Source: Gammaproteobacteria bacterium (GTDB taxonomy: Bacteria > Pseudomonadota > Gammaproteobacteria > VBWC01). Taken from it: 64,000 nt of DNA. Position numbers and translations under genes: made by a program. The stretch is from assembly GCA_006218035.1 (NCBI GenBank), contig VBWC01000014.1, positions 21,952-85,951 on the forward strand, read 5' to 3'. Positions 28,214 to 36,734 of the stretch are shown in pieces; position 1 is the stretch's first letter, and the number at the start of each line of letters is the position of its first letter. The notes under the pieces are model-generated. The model ran no database searches and had not been told where the DNA came from. It was given only the letters and a program-made list of their open reading frames with translations.

Positions 28214-30781
28214 ATGCCGTTTCTTATGAACATTGCTGCGCCGGCGGATAGTTACAGCCAGATCACCGGGAAAGACGTGCGCATCCTCCTGGTGAACGAC
28301 GACACGGATACCCGTGTACTTTTGCGAAGGATTCTGCTCCGTGCGGGTTTCATCAACCTGATCGAGGCGGACAGCGGCCATAGCGCTGTTCGCCTGCTGC
28401 GCTCCGACAAGGTTAACTTCCTTATTACCGACATCCATATGCCCGACCTTGACGGCTGGCGTCTCGCCCGCATGGTCCGTTCCGGCGTCTTCAGATGCCC
28501 GTCCGACATCCCGATCATTGCGGTTTCGGCGACCTACCGCGATCGCATTGCGGAATCAACAGCCAGAGAACACGAGATAAATTATTTCCTTTCCTTACCA
28601 TTTGAAAATCATGATGTCCTGCTGGACGCCGTGCGACGCTGTGATCGCTATGCCAAACCATCGCGCAAACCGACGTTGCTCATCGTAGAAGATGATGACG
28701 ACACGGCGATGCTGGCCGAGCGCGTTCTGCAACGGCGTTTTGACACCGAGATCGCCCGTGACGGGAACGCCGGGCTGGAAGCGTGGCGTATGCGCCGCCA
28801 TAATCTCGTGCTCCTCGACGTGATGTTACCGGGCATGGCTGGTCCGGAAGTGCTGGAAAATATTCTTGCGGAAAAACCGTCCCAGTCAGTCGTTATCATG
28901 ACTGCCGACGGAACCATGGACCGGTCCGAAGCCCTGATGCTCGATGGCGCCACCGATTTTATTGCCAAGCCTTTCAAGGCGGATCATCTTCGCCAGACCT
29001 GCGAGATCGCCGTTCGCCGCGCCGATTACATGACGATTAATCACGAATTTCTTGAGCGGGTAGCAGCCCAACGGACCAGCGAAGACAACTACCAGAAATT
29101 ATCACGCCTACACGACCATATGCTGGACAACCTCGGATCAGTCGTGTTCAAGCTCGACGGTACCGGACAGCTCCGTTTTCTAAACAGGGCCTGGGAAAAC
29201 ATCTCTCACTATAAGATAGCCGACTCGCTGAATATGCCGTTCCTCGGTTTTCTCCACCCGGAGGAACACCGCCGTTTTCAGTCGGTGCTCAAACTAATGG
29301 CCAGCGGCGGCGTGTCACGCTACAAACAGGAAGTACGCCTGATCAACAGCAGCGGCGAGCCGGTTTGGGTCGAGATCTCAATGGACGCACGCAAGGACGA
29401 ACAAAATGACCTCGAGGCTATTTACGGGCACTTAATTGATATTTCCGAACAGAAGATAGCGCGCCGGCAACTTGAGCACCTGGCAATGCATGACGTCGTC
29501 ACCGGCTTGTTCAACCGCCGCTATTTTGAGATCAGTCTGGAGCAACTCGCCGCGAGCAGTATGCGTGGCGGCACGAAACACGCGCTACTGTATATTGATC
29601 TCGATCACTTCAAGATCGTTAATGACAACTTGAGCCACCGGGACGGCGATATCGTTTTGAAGGAAATATCGGAGATCCTTGTGAACCGCACCCGCGAAGC
29701 CGATCTGCTATGCCGCATCGGCGGTGATGAATTCGCCATGCTCCTCATGAACACACACAAAACTCAGGCAACCGCACTGGCTCAGGACATCCTCGACCGC
29801 TTGCGCAATTATCACTACGGTCGCGACGGCCTGCAGTTTTCGGTTAGTTGCAGTATCGGGGTGAGCATTATCGACGGTGCTCTTCCATCCGCGGCCGAAT
29901 ACCTCGTCCAGGCCGATAAAGCAAGTTTTGTCGCGAAAAATCGCGGCAGAAGCCGGGTTCACGCCTACGACCCCGAAGATACCGAAGCCGATGATCTATG
30001 GCAAAGCGTCGACTGGGCGAACCGACTCCGCGAAGCCATCGCCGATAACCGGCTGGATATCTTTGTGCAACCGATCGTGGATCTCGAAACACGCGAGATT
30101 AATCATTACGAGGCGCTGCTACGCTTGTTTCTGCCGGAAAGCGGCGGAATTGTATTGCCGGATGTCTTCATCCCTGCGGTAGAGCGCGCCGGCCATATTC
30201 ATACCCTGGATCGATGGGTTGTCGATCGCGCCCTCAGTACGTTGGCGACGAATCCTCACATTGGCAATCTGGCCATCAACCTGTCGGGCCATGCGTTCGA
30301 GGACCCCGATTTGATGTCGCTGATCAAAGACTCCCTTGGAAAGTACGGCGTATTGCCAACGCGAGTCATTTTTGAAATCACCGAAACTGCCAGCGTATCG
30401 AATATTGGCAACACACGCCGGATGATTAACCAACTAAGAAGCCTGGGTTGCCGGTTCGCGCTTGATGACTTCGGCGCCGGTTTCTGCTCGTTTAACTACC
30501 TCAAACACCTGCCGGCCGACTACATCAAACTGGACGGCTCCTATATTAAAAATATCGTCACCGACGACCTGGACATGGCTATGGTCCGCTCGATGAACGA
30601 TATCGCCCACGTCCTGGGCAAAAAGACCATCGCTGAATGCGTTGAAGACGCTCCGGCGCTGGATATCCTGAGACACATCGGGGTTGATTACGTCCAGGGA
30701 TTCTCCGTCGGGAGACCCACCCCGGTGGCAATGCTTGGAATTGCCGGCGACGCCCGCACTTTTTCCGCTGGAGTACCGTAG
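28214..30781 (+). CDS. REC-REC-PAS-GGDEF-EAL regulator
   Basis: An 855-aa multidomain cyclic di-GMP protein. REC1 (about 22-140) has the Asp pocket and LITDIHMPDLDG but carries Ser where the conserved Lys precedes Pro (FLSLPFE), so it may be atypical. REC2 (about 152-270) is complete (LIVEDDDD, LLDVMLPGMAG, IAKPFK). A PAS domain (about 310-420) precedes GGDEF (RIGGDEF, 503-507, with RxxD just before) and EAL (EALLRL from Glu633, DDFGAGFCSF). Both catalytic signatures look intact, so synthesis or breakdown of cyclic di-GMP could dominate. It is divergent from wsp and may share input or pool. Confidence 0.9.
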   Translation: MPFLMNIAAPADSYSQITGKDVRILLVNDDTDTRVLLRRILLRAGFINLIEADSGHSAVRLLRSDKVNFLITDIHMPDLDGWRLARMVRSGVFRCPSDIPIIAVSATYRDRIAESTAREHEINYFLSLPFENHDVLLDAVRRCDRYAKPSRKPTLLIVEDDDDTAMLAERVLQRRFDTEIARDGNAGLEAWRMRRHNLVLLDVMLPGMAGPEVLENILAEKPSQSVVIMTADGTMDRSEALMLDGATDFIAKPFKADHLRQTCEIAVRRADYMTINHEFLERVAAQRTSEDNYQKLSRLHDHMLDNLGSVVFKLDGTGQLRFLNRAWENISHYKIADSLNMPFLGFLHPEEHRRFQSVLKLMASGGVSRYKQEVRLINSSGEPVWVEISMDARKDEQNDLEAIYGHLIDISEQKIARRQLEHLAMHDVVTGLFNRRYFEISLEQLAASSMRGGTKHALLYIDLDHFKIVNDNLSHRDGDIVLKEISEILVNRTREADLLCRIGGDEFAMLLMNTHKTQATALAQDILDRLRNYHYGRDGLQFSVSCSIGVSIIDGALPSAAEYLVQADKASFVAKNRGRSRVHAYDPEDTEADDLWQSVDWANRLREAIADNRLDIFVQPIVDLETREINHYEALLRLFLPESGGIVLPDVFIPAVERAGHIHTLDRWVVDRALSTLATNPHIGNLAINLSGHAFEDPDLMSLIKDSLGKYGVLPTRVIFEITETASVSNIGNTRRMINQLRSLGCRFALDDFGAGFCSFNYLKHLPADYIKLDGSYIKNIVTDDLDMAMVRSMNDIAHVLGKKTIAECVEDAPALDILRHIGVDYVQGFSVGRPTPVAMLGIAGDARTFSAGVP

Positions 30782-30835
30782 CAAATTAAATTATCGCGTT
30801 AGACAGTACACGTCAGCTCCCCTCTTAATACTGTG

Positions 30836-30864
30836 TTGCAAGTTACTCTTTTTTTGGGTAATGT
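30836..30864 (+). promoter_or_regulatory. Candidate promoter of the TPP/citrate-synthase-fold cassette
   Basis: TTGCAA (30836-30841) and TAATGT (30859-30864) with a 17-bp spacer that includes a T-run, about 50 bp before the ATG at 30916. Consensus match is 4 of 6 at each hexamer. Confidence 0.4.
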
Positions 30865-30915
30865 CGTTCGTGCAGTTGGACCCAGATATAAGTAGAACAA
30901 TACGGGGGGCTGACC

Positions 30916-32865
30916 ATGACTTCATCTGGAACGACCAGAGGAGTACATGAAGATCGCATGGATGCCCCGGTGCGGCAGGACGCCAGCGATCTGATCATAA
31001 GTTACCTCGAGCAGCTTGGCGTCGAGTACGTTTTCGGCATACCCGGCGGCGCCATCGAACCCCTTTATAACGCTCTTGCCCGCAGCCAACGACGCGGCAC
31101 CGTACGCCCCATTGTGGCACGCCATGAATCCGGCGCGGCCTTTATGGCGGACGGATACGCCCGCGAAACCGGCAAGCTCGGGGTCTGTTGCGCCACCACC
31201 GGACCAGGCGCCACCAACATGATTACCGGCGTCGCGTCGGCATATCAGGATCGTATTCCGTTATTGGTGATAACGGCGCAAACCGCGCTGAATACGTTCG
31301 GGAAAGGGGCATTCCAGGAATCGTCGTGCACGGCGATCAATACCGTAGGCATGTACGAACACTGCACGCGCTTTAACTCTCTGGTGTCTCATGCCGACCA
31401 GCTCGAGACAAAATTGACCAGCGCGATCATGACAGCGTTCCATCATCCGCGAGGCCCCGTCCACCTTAGCATTCCACTCGATATTCTCCGGACGCCGTTA
31501 CCGGCGCGTACACGAGGCACCAAGCTCAATGCCTTGCTGGACAACGCCGGTCCGGCCAACCACAACGTTCCTGAAGCCTTGTATACAACGATCGAAAAGG
31601 CCAGGCGGATTGTCATACTGGTTGGCGAAGGCTGTGATGAATCGATCGGGGTGCTGTATGAATTGGCGGCGCAATTGCATGCCGTAGTTATTGCGACGCC
31701 GCAGGCCAAAGGCATAACAAACCCCTACAATCCGACGTTTCGCGGCATATGCGGTGTTTCCGGGCACCGGGAAGCCAAAGCTTTACTTGCCAGCCCGACA
31801 ATCGATCTGATCATCGCGATCGGCACAGGCATGGACCAGCAAGTCACTCCCGGCGGCGACAGTACAAACATAAAGAGCAAAAAGTTTGTACACATAGACG
31901 CCGTTGCCGAGAATCTTATGCGTTCACCAAACGCCGACCTGCACATTCTTGGCAACATTCGCGGAATTTCCGAGACGCTGCTGCGATATTTCAAGTCACC
32001 ACCTTCCGGTACGTCCGCAAAGAAGCCGAATCTTGCTCTGTGGCCCCACCGCCATGGCCCGTCAGTAATCCAGTTTGAACGCCGGAAGATACTCAGACGG
32101 GCCAGGTCACGGCGCGCGAAGGAGAACCGCGGCTCCGTAACTACGCTCGAGAGTGAGCGTAGGCTCCACGACCGACGGACCACGGAACTGCAAATGCCGA
32201 TGCTCTCCCGTTATTTCAAAATGGACAATGAAACAAAATATCTAAGCAACGCCACGCCGATAAAGCCGCAGCGTCTAATGTATGACCTGTCACGATTGTT
32301 TCCGCCTAACACAAGATTTCTGGCCGATATAGGAAACAGCTTTTTCTGGGCGATGCACTACCTGCACCCATACAACCGGCGCGTTGCGGGCCAACGATCG
32401 GCTACCGAAAGCGTCTTCAGGGCGAGCATGGGATTCGGTTCGATGGGGTGGGCGATAGGAGCCGCCGTCGGAACGGCACTAGCCAATCCAAAAGTCGCCG
32501 TTGTATGTATTGTAGGAGACGGGAGCATGCTGATGAGCGGGCAGGAAATCACTGTCGCCGTAACCGAACAGTTACCAGTCATCTATGTCGTTCTGAACGA
32601 CAGCGCACTGGGAACAATTAAGCATGGTCAGCGCCTTAGTGGTGCCGAGCCGATAGGATTTGAACTTCCGGCAATAGATTTTGCGGCGTTTGCGCGATTG
32701 TTGGGCGCTAACACACACACCGTAAATTCTCCGGCAGACTTTGCAAAAATTGATATAGGCACAGCATCTAACTCACGAGGCCCAACCTTGATCGATGTGC
32801 ATATAGATGCCGAAGAGACACCGCCAATATACGACCGAGTCGATATGCTTACTGGTATGCCATAA
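30916..32865 (+). CDS. Acetolactate-synthase-like thiamine-pyrophosphate enzyme
   Basis: A 649-aa TPP enzyme of the IlvB family. The PYR domain has FGIPGGAIEPLYNAL and the activating Glu71 (ARHESGAAFMADGYA); a central domain follows; the PP domain has the cofactor motif GDGS (534-537) to Asn561. It is longer than catabolic or anabolic acetolactate synthases because of an Arg-rich insert at about 387-426 between the central and PP domains. The ATG follows GGGGGG by 8 nt. Two citrate-synthase-fold genes follow directly, so it probably makes or consumes an acyl or 2-keto intermediate with them. True substrate is unknown. Codons look more A/T-rich than neighbouring blocks. Confidence 0.85.
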   Translation: MTSSGTTRGVHEDRMDAPVRQDASDLIISYLEQLGVEYVFGIPGGAIEPLYNALARSQRRGTVRPIVARHESGAAFMADGYARETGKLGVCCATTGPGATNMITGVASAYQDRIPLLVITAQTALNTFGKGAFQESSCTAINTVGMYEHCTRFNSLVSHADQLETKLTSAIMTAFHHPRGPVHLSIPLDILRTPLPARTRGTKLNALLDNAGPANHNVPEALYTTIEKARRIVILVGEGCDESIGVLYELAAQLHAVVIATPQAKGITNPYNPTFRGICGVSGHREAKALLASPTIDLIIAIGTGMDQQVTPGGDSTNIKSKKFVHIDAVAENLMRSPNADLHILGNIRGISETLLRYFKSPPSGTSAKKPNLALWPHRHGPSVIQFERRKILRRARSRRAKENRGSVTTLESERRLHDRRTTELQMPMLSRYFKMDNETKYLSNATPIKPQRLMYDLSRLFPPNTRFLADIGNSFFWAMHYLHPYNRRVAGQRSATESVFRASMGFGSMGWAIGAAVGTALANPKVAVVCIVGDGSMLMSGQEITVAVTEQLPVIYVVLNDSALGTIKHGQRLSGAEPIGFELPAIDFAAFARLLGANTHTVNSPADFAKIDIGTASNSRGPTLIDVHIDAEETPPIYDRVDMLTGMP

Positions 32866-32880
32866 CTTGAGCGACACTTG

Positions 32881-33714
32881 ATGTCACGCATAAGCGCCGA
32901 AACAGAAGTTGTACGAACCAAGATATGGCTCGAGACTCCGCAATTGGATGACCCGTTCTCTGCATCGAAGTGCTATTGCTATGGCTACGATGTTTATGGC
33001 GATCTTCTCCACAAGGCAAGCTGGACAGAGTACGTATTCCTAATGTTTTCTGGGGAGGCGCCGTCGCCAGCGCAAATTCTCCTGCTAGATAGCTTGGCGG
33101 TAGCCATAGCGAATCCCGGAATCAGGGACCATAGCGTGAGAGCAGCAATGAACGGTGGCGTCGGCGGTTCGCCGAATGCTGCGTGCCTTATCGCGGCACT
33201 GTCAGTTGGCGCCGGAGGACTTGGCGGTGCACATGAAGTCGCTGCCGCAATGGAACTATGGACAAGGTGTGGCGCCGATCTAAACGAATGGAAAAAACGA
33301 ATTCAAACCCCACATGATCGCCAACCCATAGATACATGGCCCCCCATCGAGCACGTGCCTGGATTCAACCCGCATGGCGTGTCTTGCCCGAAACCACTGT
33401 TAGAGACATTGCATCACCTTGCGAATTGCAGTCCCGGCGAGGCCCTTCCGTGGCTAGAAACAAATCGTGCTAATTTGGAACAGATAACCAAATGCCCGTT
33501 AGCGATGCCTGGAATCGCTGCTGCGGCATTTGCGGACCTAGGCTTCTCTTCCGCACAAGCGGAAATGTTGTATTTGATAATGCGCTTGCCCGGTGCGGCT
33601 GTTCACGCATTGGAGCAACAGAGACTCGGCTGGAGAAAATATCCATTTTTCAAGAACGGATTACACCTTGAAAATGACCCTGGGCCATTTCGTATCAACC
33701 AAGATTCCCTGTGA
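32881..33714 (+). CDS. Citrate-synthase-fold / citryl-CoA-lyase-like protein 1
   Basis: A 277-aa protein related to the citryl-CoA lyase branch of citrate synthases: TKIWLETPQLDDPFSASK and GYDVYGDLLHKASWTEYVFL at the start, NGGVGGSPNAACLIAALSVG in the middle. Citrate synthases are 370-430 aa, so this is a short form. Where active enzymes have GPLHGGANE this protein has GGLGGAHEV, and the late catalytic Asp region reads AMPGIAAAAFADLG without an evident Asp, so ordinary catalysis is doubtful. It starts at ATG 32881, 15 bp after the TPP enzyme, with a second family member 7 bp downstream. Function unknown. Confidence 0.75.
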   Translation: MSRISAETEVVRTKIWLETPQLDDPFSASKCYCYGYDVYGDLLHKASWTEYVFLMFSGEAPSPAQILLLDSLAVAIANPGIRDHSVRAAMNGGVGGSPNAACLIAALSVGAGGLGGAHEVAAAMELWTRCGADLNEWKKRIQTPHDRQPIDTWPPIEHVPGFNPHGVSCPKPLLETLHHLANCSPGEALPWLETNRANLEQITKCPLAMPGIAAAAFADLGFSSAQAEMLYLIMRLPGAAVHALEQQRLGWRKYPFFKNGLHLENDPGPFRINQDSL

Positions 33715-33721
33715 TTCCGTC

Positions 33722-34549
33722 ATGAAAACACCTGTGGCCCTTGAACAGCACGAAGATAATTGGAAAACGAGCATGGGAGCTTGGTTTCCGGGTGATCGTG
33801 TCGTGTTCCGCGGCAAGGATCTCTTAAACGAACTTAAAGATATAAGTTGGGTTGGGCTTCTTCTGTTTGGTATTACCGGTAGATTTTTCAACGAAAAGCA
33901 GGTGCGATTATTTGAGGGATTGTGGTCACTGTCCGCGAGCTTCCCGGACCCACGATTGTGGAATAATCGCGTTGCGGCTCTTGCTGCCACCGCGCGCAGC
34001 ACCGGCAATCTAGCTGTTAGTGGGGCGGTTGCAGTCTCCGAAGCGCGTATTTACGGGCGGGGAGCAGACATTCGCGCAATAGATTTTCTCTTGAGAACAA
34101 AATCCAAGATAGATGCGGAGGAAGACCTCGGGGAAATTATAAGAGAGGAACTTCGCGAACGACGCGTAATACCTGGTTACGGGCGACCAATTACAAATAA
34201 AGACGAGCGAATCGTACCCGTCAAGCGCCTAGCTGAAGAACTTGGATTCTTACACGGAACATATGTCGACCTAGCTTTCAATATAGAACAACAACTAGCG
34301 CGCGGACGCTGGAGGATGCGCATGAACATAGCGGCATTATGTGCGGCGCTGGCGGCTGATCAAGGACTCTCTAGGCAGGAATACTACTACATAAGCATCC
34401 CCTCTTTTATTGCAGGTATTTTACCATGCTTTATTGATTCGACTCAAAAACCAGAAGGTTCCTTTCTACCCTTGCGCTGCCAAAGAGTACTGTATGAAGG
34501 GAAATTACCGCGTACGTGGAACAACCAACAAAAGCTGCCAGTCGCGTAA
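33722..34549 (+). CDS. Citrate-synthase-fold / citryl-CoA-lyase-like protein 2
   Basis: A 275-aa second member of the same fold family. Its C-terminal half has GYGRPITNKDERIVPVKRLA followed by EELGF, where citrate synthases carry GxGHRVY...DPRA, so the catalytic His is replaced (GYGRPI). The later Asp region reads RMRMNIAALCAAL. The first His region (ARIYGRGAD) also lacks His. ATG 33722 follows the previous stop by 7 bp without a clear ribosome-binding site, suggesting coupling; the open frame back to 33593 lies inside gene 1. Perhaps the two short proteins form a heteromeric or scaffold unit. Function is inference only. Confidence 0.7.
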   Translation: MKTPVALEQHEDNWKTSMGAWFPGDRVVFRGKDLLNELKDISWVGLLLFGITGRFFNEKQVRLFEGLWSLSASFPDPRLWNNRVAALAATARSTGNLAVSGAVAVSEARIYGRGADIRAIDFLLRTKSKIDAEEDLGEIIREELRERRVIPGYGRPITNKDERIVPVKRLAEELGFLHGTYVDLAFNIEQQLARGRWRMRMNIAALCAALAADQGLSRQEYYYISIPSFIAGILPCFIDSTQKPEGSFLPLRCQRVLYEGKLPRTWNNQQKLPVA

Positions 34550-34627
34550 CCTTCGCCTTTAAAAAAATGCGGGTACGTTATGCAATCGGAATATTACAGC
34601 TTCAGATCAATATTTGAGCCTCTCGCC

Positions 34628-36721
34628 ATGAAAAAATTGAGCATTGTATTAATTCCATTTTTGCTCTTATCGATCAGCCCCTCTGCGCTGGCACAGCCGA
34701 ACGAAGAAGATGACCTGGCATTGATATACGGCGACGAGGAATTTGTCAGCATTGCTACTGGACGCAAGCAGCCTATCGCTCGCGCTCCGTCAGTCGCCAG
34801 TGTTATTACATCGGAGGACATTACCGCTATCGGAGCGACCGACCTCGATCAAATTATAGATACCGTCCCGGGATTTCATGTTTCGAATTCCGCTGGCGGC
34901 CTTAATCCCGTTTACATAGCGCGAGGCATCCACTCTCAATTTAATCCGCAAGTTCTCGTGCTGATTAATGGGATCCCCATCACCAACCAGTTTCTGGGCA
35001 ATAGAAGCCAAATTTGGGGAGGGATGCCGATAAAAGACATCTCGCGCATCGAAATTATACGTGGCCCGGGTTCTGCGTTATATGGGGCGGATGCCTTTGC
35101 AGGAGTGATCAACATTATCACCAAGTCTGCTGAGGACATTGACGGAACCGAGGTCGGAGGGCGTGTCGGGACATACCATACAAGCGATGCGTGGTTATTG
35201 CACGGTAGAAATTCCGGCGACCTTGCCGTGGCGCTATCACTGCAAATCCACGACACCGACGGATACAGGAAACCTGTTGTCGCGGATGTTCAATCTGGAC
35301 TTGATGGGCTGTTCGGAACCAGCGCCTCCTTGGCGCCGAGTTCAGTCAATACCGATCGAAATAATATTGATGCGCGCTTAGACATTGGGTATGCCGATAC
35401 GCAACTTCGAATTGGTTATCAAGGGAGAAATAATGCGGGAACAGGTGATGGCGGTAGTCAAGCCTTAGATCCGATTGGAAGCAATGACAGCGACCGCTAC
35501 AACTTGGATCTCACTCACCATAAACTTGCGATAACACCGAACTGGGATCTGACAACTCAAATTAGCCTATTTAATACCAGCGCGAAATCAGATCTTGTGT
35601 TGCTACCACCGGGGCACACGAACCCGTTCGGCGCATTCCCAGATGGCGTAATTGGGAACCCATATATTTTCGAACGTCATAGTCGCCTGGGAGTCACTGG
35701 AGCTTACACTGGAAGTACGCCGCACCAGATACTAGTCGGAGCGGGCTTCAACTACATCGACATGTATAAAGTCCGTGAATCCAAGAACTTTTCTACTGGC
35801 CCGGGCGGTCTCCCAATACCGCTCGGCTCTGTTGTTGATGCTAGCAACGACCCTAGCCTCGTGTTTATTCAGCCGCATGATCGCGAGGTGTACTATGTCT
35901 TCGCTCAGGATGAATGGTCTTTTGCGCCCGACTGGAGCTTCACTGCTGGCGTCAGATACGACGATTATTCGGACTTCGGAAATACGGTGAACCCGCGGTT
36001 AGCGCTGGTATGGCAAACAAGGTTCGATTTGACCAGCAAATTGCTTTATGGTCGCGCGTTCAGGCCACCCTCGTTCGCAGAGCTTTATAACATCAACAAC
36101 CCTATCGCGCTCGGCAATCCTGATCTGGATGCAGAAACAATCGACACAGTAGAAATCTCGTTTGATCTGCGTTCGACAAATGGACTACGTAATAATCTTT
36201 CGCTATTCCGATACGAGATGAACGATATTATTCGCTTCGTCGCGGATCCCTCCCCAGCCATCACATCGACAGCGCGCAACGCCGGCGAACAATCTGGCTA
36301 CGGACTGGAATGGGAATCGGCCTGGCAATATAATAACGACCTGACGTTGCGCGGGAACTATGCCTTTCAACGCGCCAAGGATCGATCCACGAATAGCGAT
36401 GCTGGACACGCTCCGCACCATCAAATTTACCTCCGTGCGGATCAACGCCTGAGACCAGATCTGCTTTTTAATACCCAATTGAACTGGGTGATTGACCGTG
36501 ATCGCGTCGCGGGGGACGCGAGGCCGCCGGTAGAAGATTACGTTACGGCCGATGTCACTATACGGCATCGCCGGCCGAAAAGCTCGCTGGAATTGGCCGC
36601 ATCGATCCGCAACCTTTTTGACGAGGACGCGTTCGAACCAAGCCCTGCACCGGGGTTGATTCCAAACGATTTACCATTGCCGGGCCGTAGTTTCATTTTA
36701 GAAGCGAGCTATCGTTTATAA
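34628..36721 (+). CDS. TonB-dependent outer-membrane receptor
   Basis: A 697-aa receptor with signal peptide MKKLSIVLIPFLLLSISPSA, a plug domain (about 50-180: SVASVITSEDITAIGATDLD, VYIARGIHSQFNPQVLVLIN, RIEIIRGPGSALYGADAFAG) and a 22-strand-type barrel to the end. It takes up large or scarce ligands (metal chelates, vitamins, sugars) with TonB-ExbBD energy; the ligand is not visible. The ATG at 34628 is chosen for the signal peptide; the frame is open back to 34580. It ends ASYRL, with Leu instead of the usual terminal aromatic. It lies 78 bp past the citrate-synthase-fold genes, and converges on the histidine kinase. Confidence 0.9.
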   Translation: MKKLSIVLIPFLLLSISPSALAQPNEEDDLALIYGDEEFVSIATGRKQPIARAPSVASVITSEDITAIGATDLDQIIDTVPGFHVSNSAGGLNPVYIARGIHSQFNPQVLVLINGIPITNQFLGNRSQIWGGMPIKDISRIEIIRGPGSALYGADAFAGVINIITKSAEDIDGTEVGGRVGTYHTSDAWLLHGRNSGDLAVALSLQIHDTDGYRKPVVADVQSGLDGLFGTSASLAPSSVNTDRNNIDARLDIGYADTQLRIGYQGRNNAGTGDGGSQALDPIGSNDSDRYNLDLTHHKLAITPNWDLTTQISLFNTSAKSDLVLLPPGHTNPFGAFPDGVIGNPYIFERHSRLGVTGAYTGSTPHQILVGAGFNYIDMYKVRESKNFSTGPGGLPIPLGSVVDASNDPSLVFIQPHDREVYYVFAQDEWSFAPDWSFTAGVRYDDYSDFGNTVNPRLALVWQTRFDLTSKLLYGRAFRPPSFAELYNINNPIALGNPDLDAETIDTVEISFDLRSTNGLRNNLSLFRYEMNDIIRFVADPSPAITSTARNAGEQSGYGLEWESAWQYNNDLTLRGNYAFQRAKDRSTNSDAGHAPHHQIYLRADQRLRPDLLFNTQLNWVIDRDRVAGDARPPVEDYVTADVTIRHRRPKSSLELAASIRNLFDEDAFEPSPAPGLIPNDLPLPGRSFILEASYRL

Positions 36722-36734
36722 ACGGCCACTGTTT

